A stretch of DNA of 64,000 nucleotides from Ancistrus triradiatus (GCA_025084515.1 JAJAGP010000185.1:245825-309824), one strand, 5' to 3'; shown: positions 21,640-32,491, counted from the stretch's first letter. Notes: generated by a model not told the origin, from the letters alone. Translations and numbers: made by a program.

Positions 21640-22675
21640 GACTTTATCATATGAGCATCAACATGTTTCTCAGTGTTCCATATATCATTGTACCCAGTCC
21701 TGCCATTCTGAAACACCAGCCAATAGACAACAGGTCTGAATCTGCCCACTGAGGATAAAACCACAACCTCTCCAAGTCTCAGTCCTTTTTACATTTCATG
21801 ACACAACGTCTTCCTGTGCCCAGTTATCCCCTCATTTCTCTGTTCCCCATCTCCCAGGGTGAGAAATGATTGAGGTTTTCCTAAAGCCGTGGTTTTACTG
21901 TGATTACATAGTTCGCCTGGACTGGCATTAGCTGGGAAAAGTTGGTGTCATCTCCAAGTAAATTCCTCGTGCATACTCATGGATTTGCTCAAGATCATGA
22001 GCAAACAGTTCTTTTCAGTTTCTGATGTATACTAATATTTTCACAGTGCTTAACTGTAGTCCTTTTGGAAGAAATATGGTGCTAAATGTGGTGTTTGCAA
22101 TCAGCAGCTCCCAGTCAAAATAAGAACACAACCTCTGACATGTCTGTGACACGCTGAGTTGAAACACAACCACACATGAATACCTGCATGCTTATATAAC
22201 TGCTGTATGCCTGAAATCAGTTTACCATACAGCACAACTGCTAACATCTATAAAACAGAAGTGTCTTCTATTTTGAAGTCACACTGTGTGTGAATGTGTG
22301 TGTATTTCTGTTGTTTTGAGGACCGAACATCCACAATAGCAATTCCAGAAACTGTAGAAGTGTCATTCTGCCGAATGGGTGCCATTTGCTTGTTGTAACT
22401 CTTAACATTTAAACTTAATTTTCTGCAGTTTTTCAACACTCAATCTAACAGCACACATTTGACTATTCATAACGAGCATTGGTCAATCTCAGGCAAATTT
22501 ATTTTGTTTTCACATTGTTTCTCCCATTACTGTTACAGTACTGACTAACAGGGACAAGAGTTTTCAGTACAGAATTACCAAATACATGAAATGTAGCCAT
22601 ATGGCGTCCATACTAATAGCACTGGATGATTGCACTAAACTAATGATTTACCAAAAATGGGTATTTCCCCAATAA
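21640..22675. other. Intron, no recognised element
   Basis: Unassigned. Contains a poly-T run at 21608-21631 just after the exon 21448-21590 donor. Confidence 0.4.
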
Positions 22676-22679
22676 ACAA

Positions 22680-22795
22680 AAACCCTACAATGGATCGGCG
22701 CCCTGTCTAGGGTTGTCCCTGCTTTGCACCCTAGGCATCGGCTCTCCTGCGACCCTGTTCATGACCAAGCAGATAAGAAAGAAAGTGAGTGATTA
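22680..22795 (+). repeat. SINE-type 3' tail
   Basis: ACAATGGATCGGCGCCCTGT, then GGCATCGGCTCTCCTGCGAC and AGCAGATAAGAAAGAAAGTG; same tail as 1620-1760. Confidence 0.55.
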
Positions 22796-22903
22796 AACAA
22801 ATAACTTCTAAAAAATAATTTCAGTAACAGGATTGTAAGTAGAGATTGATCTTCTCAGTCAGAACGTGTTTTTGGTATTCCCATGGTCTTCAGAAGATCC
22901 AAG

Positions 22904-23130
22904 TCAAGTCAAGTCAGATCTTTTTATATAGCGCTTTTTACAATGGAGCGTTGTCTCAAAGCAACTTTACAAGTTTAGATTATCTCCTAATATCTACGTC
23001 CAATCCCAAATTGAGCAAGCCTAGGGCGACAGTGGCAAGGAAAAACTCCCTGGGTGTTATAGGAAGAAACCTTGGGAGGACCAAGACTCAAAAAGGGACC
23101 CAACCTCCTTGGGCGGCGATAATACAGCTT
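22904..23130 (+). repeat. 'tatagcgcttttt' dispersed repeat, copy 3
   Basis: One of the best preserved copies: GTCAAGTCAAGTCAGATC, TATATAGCGCTTTTTACAAT, GTCTCAAAGCAACTTTACAA, CCCAAATTGAGCAAGCC, AGAAACCTTGGGAGGACCAA and CCAACCTCCTTGGGCGG. About 90% like the 37203 copy by eye. Confidence 0.88.
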
Positions 23131-23343
23131 CCTGTTGAACATGTGACTTGTGGGATTATGTTAGGGTAACAGGACTGAGTGAAAACCTGGGGACGTGACT
23201 AAAATATTTCTTTTAAAGATGGATGTTATTTTAATTACTATCATTTCTGAATGATTTTAATTATGTTTCATTATAAAATGTAACGTTAGAGACCAGGGAC
23301 AGCTAATAAAGGCTATTTTTCAGTTGTCAGGACAGCTTTTCTT

Positions 23344-23368
23344 AATAATAATAATAATAATAATAATG
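23344..23368. repeat. (AAT)n microsatellite
   Basis: Eight AAT units. Confidence 0.88.
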
Positions 23369-23379
23369 TTTCTTATGGT

Positions 23380-23990
23380 GAATTATATATACCTGTAATG
23401 TCCTAGAGATGGAAATGGAACCCATTCGTTGGAATGGTTCAGGTGCGTGAGGATATGCACTAGCATCTTAATGGAACAGTATATATGATTTGAACAGACT
23501 TTTCCCCCTAGTTGTTCTACAGCACATGCACAGTTATATAAATGTGACAGATATGGGATTGAGAGTATAAATGTATAAATGGTGAATTCAGGCTAGTTTT
23601 AGCTGTCAGAGCATACTGTTTACACGAGCACTTTAAAAATTATTGCAACTATTAGTGTGCATGTAAAAGACTTAATGTGCGACAAGTGAGGCAACCTTAT
23701 TGTTTTTGCATTATGCAGCTCTCAATTCTTAATTTAACTTAGGAAAAGTCTTTTAAATGTACAATTTAAACATTGAGCATTCGCTAATCGCAACTTACTT
23801 GTTGCAGTGTAATATGCTGGCTTTATTATTATTTAACCATGTCATTGCGGCAACATAATACTTTTAATACAGCTGCGATAATATCATGCATGTGACGTTA
23901 CCAGCATTTGCTTAATAAATGACGTTAATTGCTGAGCTGCTAGGTGAATAAAGACGTCCTGATTTATAATAGACGTGAGGCAGGAAGGTG
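23380..23990. other. Unassigned intron
   Basis: No recognised feature. Confidence 0.4.
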
Positions 23991-23999
23991 AAAATAGCT

Positions 24000-24210
24000 C
24001 AGATATGCAGTGTGTGTGTGGCTGCAGAGTGTTGCCTGCACTGTCTGTGTGTTCCAGTGATATATGCTGCACCCCGCTGCTGCTGCCTCTCTGCACTGGA
24101 CCGTGTAGCGACTGGACTCCCCGCTGTTTGAGTGACAGGCGGCTGGCGCGAGCTGTCCGTCTCCCAGCAGGGGTCTCCCTGCCTCTTCCTTTACTGGCTC
24201 ATCCATTATC
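24000..24210. other. GC-rich, CpG-containing unique-looking block
   Basis: Sharply more GC-rich than the AT-rich intron around it and free of known repeats. Includes GCTGCTGCTGCC, GTGTAGCGACTGG, GAGTGACAGGCGGCTGGCGC and GAGCTGTCCGTCTCCCAGC. No exon-like frame with splice sites. Candidate regulatory element only. Confidence 0.35.
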
Positions 24211-24214
24211 CCTC

Positions 24215-24984
24215 TGTATATATCACTATCTCTCTCTCTCATGCTCTGCCTTCTCCTCGATCTCATCAGCTGCTCGGATTTGATCATCAAATACAGCTAT
24301 ACATATATAGTATTGTATTAATGCTTAATGTCTGTAATACAGTTTAGGACAAGTTTTAGTCACTATATAGTCTGTTCCTTATCAGACCGTGGGGTTCCAT
24401 TAATTATTCATGAGGTCTGGAGTTACAAGCTTGGTAACATAATTACAGAGGTTAACTTGCTGTGGCATCTTGTAGGGACAGAATGAACACATTTACTGGG
24501 AAAAAGAAGATAAAAAAAACTGGAGACAGGAGCTATGAGAGAACTTTCACAAAACTTAAGATGAACTTAATGTACTGGCAAAATTGCATAGCTTCCCATT
24601 AGACCTGAAAGAGTGGAATTGGAAATGATATGCGTCACATATCCAATTGACTTACTTTATGTAACTTGATATGTCAAAATACATGGCAATACTTGAACAT
24701 ATTTTTAGTGCACCAAATAAAGTAAAAATGGAAACTAGTCACCATGCAGCCATACATTATTGAAAATGCCATTTAGACTACCTTTAAAAATTGGGAATGT
24801 TATGAAACCGGACAAAAAAAAAAGGTTTTAAAAGTCCCAATTAATGTGGTATGTTGGTTCATAAATTCTGTTTTCCACAGTAATCATGTCGCTTAAACAA
24901 CAACAAAGCACTTTTTTTTTCTTTTAAGTAAAGAGTAGTCAGAGTATTGCATTATAATGAACAAACTAAGTACAAAGTAATGTT

Positions 24985-24985
<1 letters not shown>
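24215..24985. other. Unassigned AT-rich intron
   Basis: No recognised feature. Confidence 0.4.

Positions 24986-24989
<4 letters not shown>

Positions 24990-25057
<68 letters not shown>
24990..25057. repeat. (AT)n microsatellite
   Basis: About 34 uninterrupted AT units ending 83 bp before the ASCC3 exon at 25141. Prone to length change and to assembly error. Confidence 0.96.
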
Positions 25058-25062
<5 letters not shown>

Positions 25063-25140
25063 GATATGTGCTCAGCTCATTAGAAGAGATGATAATATAC
25101 TTTCCTGAACATGTTATTCATCTTTTTGTTTTTCTAACAG

Positions 25141-25277
25141 ATGACAGACATCATTGCCACAGTGAGGGATTCAAACCTGAAGCTGACATTGGCTTTTGGG
25201 ATAGGTTTGCATCACGCTGGCTTGCATGAGCGAGAAGAAAGACTGTGGAAGACTGTTTTGTCAACTGCAAGATTCAG
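25141..25277 (+). CDS. ascc3: ASCC3 exon with a one-base deletion: RecA2 of cassette 2 (residues 512-557)
   Basis: Acceptor TTCTAACAG. The reading MTDIIATVRDSNLKLTLAFG continues through GIGLHHAGLHER as in the family. From about 25234 the in-frame product becomes EERLWKTV, unlike ASCC3, while the next frame gives RKTVEDCFVNCKIQ, which matches it. The exon is 137 bp where phase 0 to phase 0 needs 138. One base is therefore missing in GAAGAAAG (25234-25241). Read as written, translation stops at the third codon after the junction with 26868-26988, removing motifs V and VI. An assembly or read error in a purine-rich run is the likeliest cause; a real allele or pseudogene is possible but less likely because every other exon is intact. 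Confidence 0.93.
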
Positions 25278-25539
25278 GTAACGGACTCCTGCCAGCCATT
25301 TTTCTACTGTTTTCATCAGTTGTATACTAAGGGCCATGGGTAATAGCCACCAGCAGTATTATTCCTGTAATGTTTCCAGTTAATAGTTTACCAGTAATAT
25401 TCAGGCTTTCTGTGATTCTCACATCACAAAACTAATGCAAAAGGGAATGGTGGTTTTGTTATAAATTCACTGAAATGAACTTTTTTGCATATTTTTTGCA
25501 TATAAATATGACATAGTTTTGCATATTGGATGGCCACAA

Positions 25540-26040
25540 CTAGAAGAGCTACCTCATCAGGTCAGGACTCTGCGGTTTACACACCCCTACAGGCCAGTGG
25601 CCACTCTTTCAAGGATGAAGACGTGCAGATTCCTTGATAGGGAGGAATGGGGCGATGGTTTGAACGCGGAGTAAAAGAAAGCCATTTTTGTAAAAAGGGA
25701 ACGTCCATCCCCTGAACTGAGGAGGGGGCCTCAGAGTACACCTCTCACCATCTTACAACGGAGCCATCGCAGCCCTTCCCCAATCCTGTGTGAATGGCAA
25801 ACGTGGCCATTGTCGTTAATGGCTATGTCAATCTGCATATTAAACTGATCACCGGTCCCACTGTTATGCCATGGTGCTGGTACCAGTGGTTATGCAAAGG
25901 TGCTGTATATAAGATTGGGGAAGTTTTCCAACTGCTGAGACTGAAGAAGTCACTTAGATGAGTGACGAAACGTTTCTCCAACAAAAGCTATGTCCAGATG
26001 AACAGATTCAACTTCTTGGATCATTGAGCATGCATCAAGA
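25540..26040 (+). mobile_element. 3' end of a probable Penelope-like retroelement
   Basis: In mixed frames: GHSFKDEDVQI, then LDREE-type text, WFERGVKE, KERPSPEL, GGGLRVHLSPSYN-like sequence with frameshifts, then an untranslated tail with ACTGAAGAAGTCACTTAGATGAG and GACGAAACGTTTCTCCAAC. This C-terminal block (EDV.ILDRE..WFERGVKEAI) is common in fish GIY-YIG-type Penelope-like elements. No reverse transcriptase core is here, so it is strongly 5'-truncated. Confidence 0.65.
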
Positions 26041-26049
26041 AGATATTTG

Positions 26050-26860
26050 AAGTATTAAGGCCATTACCCACCAAAGGGCTTTTGTTTGTTTGCTTGTCCT
26101 TAATTCAAGCATGTGTTTAATGACGGTATCTTCCACACCAAACTTGGCAAAAATGCAGTGTTATTTTATTTGCCCTCTGTTCAATTTTTGGGAACTTGCA
26201 CCAGCGAGAAAAACTCACTGACCAATCACCGTCGCATCTGCGTCCCATGAAGTAGCTCCTGTATTTTTAGTCTGCCACTGCTGGCAGCCATTTCATTCTT
26301 GGAGCTTAAGGTCAGCTCTAGGCACTTTGTGGAATAATTTTTTTTCTTTCAGCTCTTGGAAGAGGAGGTGAAACTCTCTGTGCTCCTTTCTTTTTTCCCA
26401 AATCGGATGTACACAATATCAGCATTTTCATTCGTAATTAGCAAAGTGATGTCTTCGTCATTTGAAGAAGACATTTAGTTTGCCTTGTCTGTTTATTTGA
26501 TGTGGGAAACAAAATTGATCTAGGCCACAAAATTAGAAAAAAATCTTGCCGTTCCTGCTGTGTCAGTTTTGAAAAAAAAATAAAAATTTTAAAGCGTCCG
26601 AATATTTAGCATTTCCTCATCATGTTGTGTGTAACAGCCTTTAGACTTTCAGAAACATTAGTGGGTCATCTGCAGATGCACTGGAACTCTTGCTTATGCC
26701 AAATTTTAAGTTTCTTATGTTTCTTTTTGTCCAGTATGTTTTAACATGTATGCACCTAATGTTTGCTTTTCAAATTTAAATATGTATGTGCAATACAACG
26801 AAATGTGGGTTTTGACCATGGATGCCTGCCATTTCAATTTGGGATCTCATTTTCTACCTG
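26050..26860. other. Unassigned intron before exon 26868
   Basis: No element recognised. Confidence 0.4.
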
Positions 26861-26867
26861 TATTAAG

Positions 26868-26988
26868 GTTCTGATTGCCACTAGCACTCTGGCCTGGGGT
26901 GTGAACTTCCCTGCCCACCTGGTGATTGTGAAGGGTACGGAATACTACGATGGAAAGACTCACCGCTATGTGGATTACCCCATTACAG
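26868..26988 (+). CDS. ascc3: ASCC3 exon: helicase motif V (residues 558-597)
   Basis: Acceptor TGTATTAAG, with a weak pyrimidine tract. It encodes VLIATSTLAWGVNFPAHLVI and KGTEYYDGKTHRYVDYPIT plus one base of Asp; donor GTAACA. TSTLAWGVN.PA is motif V. The acceptor is confirmed by phase with the missing base restored in the previous exon. The open frame upstream is spurious. Confidence 0.96.
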
Positions 26989-27071
26989 GTAACAGCGGTT
27001 GTTTGGTGTGTATGCTTTTGTTACTGCGTACACACAGATGTACTGGAGCTCCTGTGTTATTGCTTTTGCAG

Positions 27072-27204
27072 ATGTTCTGCAGATGATGGGGAGGGCAGGC
27101 AGACCTCAGTTCGATGACCAGGGCAAAGCTGTCATTCTGGTTCATGATATTAAGAAGGATTTCTACAAGAAATTCCTCTATGAGCCCTTCCCTGTTGAGT
27201 CCAG
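27072..27204 (+). CDS. ascc3: ASCC3 exon: helicase motif VI (residues 598-641)
   Basis: Acceptor CTTTTGCAG; DVLQMMGRAGRPQFDDQGKA with motif VI (QMMGRAGRPQ, 27080-27109) that includes the arginine finger, then VILVHDIKKDFYKKFLYEPF and PVE plus two bases of Ser. Donor GTGAGA. The intron before it is only 83 bp. All key residues are intact. Confidence 0.97.
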
Positions 27205-27748
27205 GTGAGAGTAACAATGAATAAAAAGATGGACTTATTTAGTTCATTCAAATGACAGTTCCAAATGACATTTACAGGTCTGCCCAGTTTGTTTACATTT
27301 AAACTGGGAGTCTTGTGGTGCTAACAAGTACAAAACGTCAGTTGCAAGGGCATTCAGCAGTGACATGGATTTGTGAAATAATTCCACAAAGTGCCTAGGG
27401 GTGACCTTAAGTCTCACAAGTCCCTTAACTCATTATGTAGTCTCCTTGACAGTCTCCTGTAAATTTCTGGATATGTTTTTGTTCCCTTAATGTTGGGTAG
27501 TTGTTCAGGAAGCAGTTTGGGTGGTATTTAGGTTTTGGCATGTGTTGACATTCCCTAATATTCCTTATTCCTAATTAAAACTCTTACGACTCTCAGCACA
27601 TTTACCCAGAAATTCACTGAATTACGTGTGAGCTCAGCCACAAAATGAACTTTGTGTAGTAAGAAGTTCCTTCTTTTGTTGAAGTTGTTTGTCCTTTTGT
27701 GGAATGATAAACACCCAGACATTTAGAAATGAATTTATACAATATATA

Positions 27749-28604
27749 CAGTGGAGCTTGTGAACCCTTTAGAATTTTCTTTATTTCTGCATAAATATGA
27801 CCTAAAACATCATCAGATTTTCACACAGGTCCTAAAAGTAGATAAAGAGAACCCAGTTACACCAATGAGACATAATATTATACTTGGTCATTTTTATTTA
27901 TTGAGGAAAATGATCCAATATTACATATTAGTGAGTGGCAAAGTATGTGAACCTCTAGGATTAGCAGTTAATTTGAAGGTGAAATTAGAGCCAGCTGTTT
28001 TCAATCAATGGGATGACAATCAGGTGTGAGTGGGCACCCTGTTTTATTTAAAGAACTAGGATCTGTCATAGTCTGCTCTTCATAACACATGTTTGTGGAA
28101 GTGTATCATGGCAGAAACAAAGCAGATTTCTGAGAACCTCAGAAAAAGAGTTGTTGATAAATAGTCTAAATAGTTTGGACTCCACCAATCCACAGTCAGA
28201 CAGATTGTGTACAAATGGAGGAAATTCAAGACCATTGTTACCCTCCCCAGGAGTGGTCAACCAACAAAGATCACTCCAAGAGCAAGGTGTGTAATAGTTG
28301 ACGAGGTCACAAAGGACCCCAGGGTAACTTCTAAGCAACTGAAGGCCTCTCTCATATTGGCTAATGTTAATGTTCATGAGTCCACCATCAGAAGAACACT
28401 GAACAACAATGGTGTGCATGGCAGGGTTGCAAGGAGAAAGCCACTGCTCTCCAAAAAAAATTGCTCATTTTCCTCAATAAACAAATGACCAAGTATAATA
28501 TTGTTGTCTCATTGGTTTAACTGGGTTCTCTTTATCTACTTTTAGGATTTGTGTGAAAATCTGATGATGTTTTAGGTCATATTTATGCAGAAATATAGAA
28601 AATT
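27749..28604 (+). mobile_element. Internally deleted Tc1-like element with long inverted arms
   Basis: Starts CAGTGGAGCTTGTGAACCC after TA. Arms 27769-27911 and 28465-28604 are inverted copies (TTTTCACACAGGTCCTAAAAGTAG versus its complement at right). Between them the transposase 5' half is present (STIRRTLNNNGVHGRVARRK at 28380-28439), then jumps from CTCTCCAAAAAAAATTGCTC straight into the right arm. The outermost right tip is missing: the element breaks off at 28604 into another transposon. Confidence 0.9.
28160..28460 (+). pseudogene. Tc1 transposase, N-terminal fragment
   Basis: Contains the paired-type HTH (FGLHQSTVRQIVYKWRKF in shifted frame, then PRSGQPTKITPRARCVIVDE). Lacks the whole DDE catalytic domain. 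Confidence 0.88.
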
Positions 28605-28721
28605 GCTACAAGAGAGCGAAAACGTGCTTTCCCCACTGCCCTATAAAAAGGCTCTCAGAGCTACTTTTGGGTAGTGTATCTCTTAGTGAGAGATGGCTGA
28701 CTGCTAGACATGCCTCTACAA

Positions 28722-29660
28722 CGCACTCAAAGACATTTTGTCCAGATGACAGACTATAAGAGGGGGCGCATCTTTGGACTGAGAGAAGCAGATGGTTGTT
28801 TAGACTAATTGCACGCCATTTAGGCTATTGTGTCCTTAGGTTAGGAGGTGTTGGGAGCAGTAGTTCTGTGAGGGCACACACACATTGGTAACAGGCTCTG
28901 GATGGCCCAGACAGACCTCCAGTACACAGGATCATTTTATCCACTGACAAGCACAAACAGCTCCCATTGTTTTATTGTCCACCATTCAAACACATGGCAC
29001 CTTCACTACACACCTGCCCGGTTGTGCTTAGGAGAAGAAAATGTGTTATCATGGTGCCCATTAAATGTCCTGCCATTGACAGCCAGCCACCATCGGCTTC
29101 ATTCACATTGGTGTCGTGAACTAGAATCTTGGACTGCTACGGACTGGGACCGTACGGTCTTTAGTGTCGAATTTAGGTTCTGTTAGGGATCTAACAACGG
29201 TCGGGTTTGAGTATGGAAGCCTCATGGTTGAATCCTTCAATCCTGCCTCTGCTGTGGAACGACACGCTGCCCCAACTTCTGGTGTGATGATCTGGGAAGC
29301 CATCGCATACAACAGTCGGTCACCCCTAGTGGTGATACGAGGGACACTAACAACTCAGTGATATGTGCAGGACATCCTGTAGCCACATGTTGCCTCTCAT
29401 GGCAGGGCTTCCAACCGGTATTTTTCAGCAGGATAATGCTTGCCCACACTCAGGAGGTTTTCCCAGGATTTATGGCCAATCCAGCATGTATGGGACCAGC
29501 TAGAATGCCAGCTTCGGCAACCTACGAGGTGTACAGGATCTCCAGTCCCAGCTGCAATATCTGTGGGCAAATGTGTCACAAAATCCCATACGGAACCTTT
29601 TTTCCTTCTATGCCCAACCACATCTCATGTTGTATCCAGACTAGAGGCAGCTACGAGGGT
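28722..29660 (+). pseudogene. Broken Tc1 transposase
   Basis: Full length of a DDE transposase can be followed in three frames, from the RGRIFGLREA HTH through the W(S/G)AIAYN(S/T)RSPLV block to PNHISCCIQTRGSYEGT. Closest in style to fish Tc1 copies with GVM(V/I)W.AIAYN. Not functional. Confidence 0.78.
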
Positions 29661-29808
29661 ACCTAGAGCCTCATTAAAATTGTTCAGTTTTCCCCAGTAA
29701 ACTTATCCGTTTGCTCTAATGTTGTAATCACTTACATATATCATCATTACATTCACACATATAAAGTTGAATTAGATTCCAACAACTCTTTCTTGGTGAG
29801 GGTTTGTT

Positions 29809-29842
29809 TTTTTTGTTTTGTTTTGTTTTGTTTTGTTTTGGT
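29809..29842. repeat. (TTTTG)n microsatellite
   Basis: Six to seven pentamers. Confidence 0.9.
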
Positions 29843-29849
29843 CAATGAG

Positions 29850-30290
29850 TGTACTTTCCAGGTTCATCAGGCTTTCCTGTGAAATTGGGTTCAGACTCAG
29901 GGCAACTTTAATAACCCACATGTTCAGTTTCGTATTATTCATTTGAATACCTGAGTTTTAGAGAAGCTGTTAGGCCAGATTGGTTTCCCACATTGGAGTG
30001 ATTGTAAATGTAAATGTAATTGTGAGTAGGTTGTTTGTATGTTACTATGACTTGGATGGAGATTAGCACAGACGTTATTGTTCCTGGTTATTCCAAAGTG
30101 TTCACGTTTCTTGGAATTGTAAGAATAGAAAAAAGATTTAATTCAAGTGCTATTCCAAGCAAAACAAAAAAAACCCAATAATTTTACTGTCACTTGGACT
30201 GCTATGTTTTTTTTTCCATCCTTTGATTTTCGAGCCAAACTCTTCCCATAAAAAGCCTAATTTACCCTTGATTTATGATGTCATCCTTTT
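29850..30290. other. Unassigned intron before exon 30295
   Basis: No element recognised apart from a short TGTAAATGTAAATGTAAT phrase at about 30004, perhaps a SINE tail. Confidence 0.4.
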
Positions 30291-30294
30291 GCAG

Positions 30295-30420
30295 CTTACT
30301 CGGTGTGCTAGCTGATCACTTGAATGCAGAGATAGCTGCAGGAACTATCGCTTCCAAGCAGGATGCCATGGATTACATCACCTGGACTTACTTCTTTCGT
30401 CGGCTGGTAATGAACCCCAG
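30295..30420 (+). CDS. ascc3: ASCC3 exon: winged-helix region (residues 642-683)
   Basis: Acceptor CTTTTGCAG. The first base completes Ser, then LLGVLADHLNAEIAAGTIAS and KQDAMDYITWTYFFRRLVMN, ending Pro plus two bases of Ser; donor GTATGC. This HLNAEI...DYI.WT.FFRR segment is the winged-helix start that follows RecA2 in Ski2-like enzymes. The next intron, 14.6 kb, is the largest here. Confidence 0.96.
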
Positions 30421-31080
30421 GTATGCCCTGGCATCAAATCCTGATAAAACTACTGGATTCCTTCATTTGTACTTGTCTAAGACATGCTTAGTGCTAATGA
30501 TGCAACTGCTTGTGCACAATTGTGTGATTACATTGAATTTAAATATTGCATTTATATGGAGTCTTGATCCTGAACTGGTAACAGCTAGTAAAGTGTCTAG
30601 GCAGATATCTGTATATGTGAGCAAGTGACTGATCGGTTCACTGACCAGCTAATTGCTGTAGCAGATTATCAAATCTCAGAACTATGGCTGAAATAGGACT
30701 GAGGAAATGAATGTCTTCACCCTGGCGTATTTCATATAACAGTTTACCTTGTAATGGCTAGTTCGTAATGGAAGTGCCTTTATAGGTTTTTTCCAACAAT
30801 ACAGAACATGGCCTAATACATTACACACTTCTACACACAAACAAACTCATCCCGGGCAGCAGAGGTCGCATAGGGCAGCATACACATCTGCTTTGAATTG
30901 TAGATGATGATCCCGGAACATTCCACAGTGCTGGCATTTACACGCCTGTCAGCCCACATTAAACATGTAGGATCGACTGTGCCCTCTCTGGTATAGCAAA
31001 GTACCGACTGAACTCCGGCTGGATCATACATCAACTAAACGCAGCTCAAGCACTTCTATGTCGCTCTGCAATTACCTCTG
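30421..31080. other. Intron; 30820-31080 unique-looking and moderately GC-rich
   Basis: The second half has no repeat signature and balanced composition (for example GGCATTTACACGCCTGTCAGCC). Possible conserved element, unproven. Confidence 0.3.
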
Positions 31081-31087
31081 TTGACAT

Positions 31088-31785
31088 TATCACTTTATTG
31101 GGTACACCTTCTTGTTCTACACTCACTGTCCATGTCGATGTGCTTTGTAGTTCTGTGTTTACAAAATGTAGTCCATCTGTTTCTCTACATACTTTGTTAG
31201 TCACCTTTACTCTGTTCTCTAATGTTCAGCACCACCACAGATCGGGTACTGTTTGGGTGGTGGGTCATTCTCTGTACTTCAGTGACACTGATTCGGTGGT
31301 GGTGTGTTAGTGTGTGTTGTGCTGGTATGAGTGGATCAGATACAACAGTGCTGCTGGAGTTTTTAAACAATGTTCATTCACTGTGCACTCTGTTGCACAG
31401 CTACCTCATTGCTCTAATTCTTCATCAGTGCTCTCACGATGTGTGTGGCTGGACATTTTTAGGCTATTTTAGTCCAGCAGTGACACTGAGGGGATTAAAA
31501 ACTCCAGCAGCACTTCTGTGTCTGATCCACTCATACCACAAACACACCACCACCACGTCAGTATCACTGCAGTGCTTAGAATGATCCACCACCCAAATAG
31601 TACCTGATCTGTGGGGGTCCTGACCTTTAGAGAACAGAGTAAAGAGGACGAACAAAAAGTATGCAGAGGAACCGATGGACTACAGTCTGTAATTAAGAAA
31701 CTACAAAGTGCGTCTATATGGTAAATGGGACTGATAAAATGGACAATGAGTGTAGAAACACGAAGGTGTACCTAATAAAGTGATC
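31088..31785. mobile_element. Foldback (long inverted repeat) miniature element
   Basis: Left arm 31088-31370 starts ATCACTTTATTGGGTACACC; right arm 31497-31785 ends GGTGTACCTAATAAAGTGAT. Inner parts pair as well (GGATCAGATACAACAGTGCTG with CAGCACTTCTGTGTCTGATCC). Central spacer about 126 bp. No coding capacity. Partial copies at 18318-18760 and 62510-62645. Confidence 0.9.
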
Positions 31786-31799
31786 AGAGAGTGGAAACT

Positions 31800-32480
31800 T
31801 CAGTCCACACAGTCTGTTTGCTGCTGGCCGAATTAGATTATAGAAACTGTTGCGTATAGAAATGAGAAAACTGTCATTGTTTTGAATAGTTTTTAAACAG
31901 TCTCATATGTGCTTTGAGTGTGAAACGGAACGTGTTGAGAGGTGACGTCTAGTACAGACTCGCGGTTTTAAACCCTATCCAGACGGGACTAAATTTGCAT
32001 GAGGTTCTTGGATAATTTCCTCGTTTACAGGAGCGATTTTATTTGTATCCAGATCAGCCATGTCTGTGTTTTTCTCCTCCCCCCCTGAGAAAATTACTGG
32101 CAGAATTGCCTACTCTTTTTCAGCCAACTCCGCCTTGGACTGATCATTTTAATCCCATTCAGATGCACGACTCTGTGATGTTACAGACTCGTTGGGGGAA
32201 AGAAAAGCATTTTGTCAATGATACTGACTCGCCATAAGTCTGCTAGCACTCGAATTTAAGTCAATCAGATACGTTCCTGACTTTACAAATTGAGACTTTA
32301 AAAAGTTATTATTTATTCATGGCCTTGTTGTTGAGATAACTTTTGGAGAGTGATTGTGATGAGAAGAGGAGAATTAAAAATAAATGAAAAATCCAATACT
32401 GCCAGCTAAGTAAGGATATGTTTATAATTGCATCTGCTGGTGTAAAGCATCACTTTCTATTTAAACATGCACAATGTATT
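31800..32480. other. Intron, no confident element
   Basis: The region near 31960-32000 (CCTATCCAGACGGGACTAAA) resembles the end of some teleost hAT-type miniature elements, but no partner end was found. Confidence 0.25.
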
Positions 32481-32491
32481 AGGGGTATAGC

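Larger units (their letters stand above)
28606..29842 (+). mobile_element. Tc1-like transposon of another family, decayed
   Basis: N-terminal HTH text QRTQRHFVQMTDYKRGRIFG at about 28722-28780, catalytic region with RHAAPTSGVMIWEAIAYNSR (29260-29320), FFSRIMLAHTQEVFPGFMA in one frame with QQDNACPHTQE in another, and near 29480 IQHVWDQLE where IEHVWD(Q/H)LG is normal. Ends near GGTCAATGAGTGTAC after a TTTTG repeat. Four or more frame changes. Confidence 0.8.

Noticed and set aside
31088..31785. Intronic gene on either strand
   Set aside because: Open frames here mirror each other because the sequence is a long inverted repeat.
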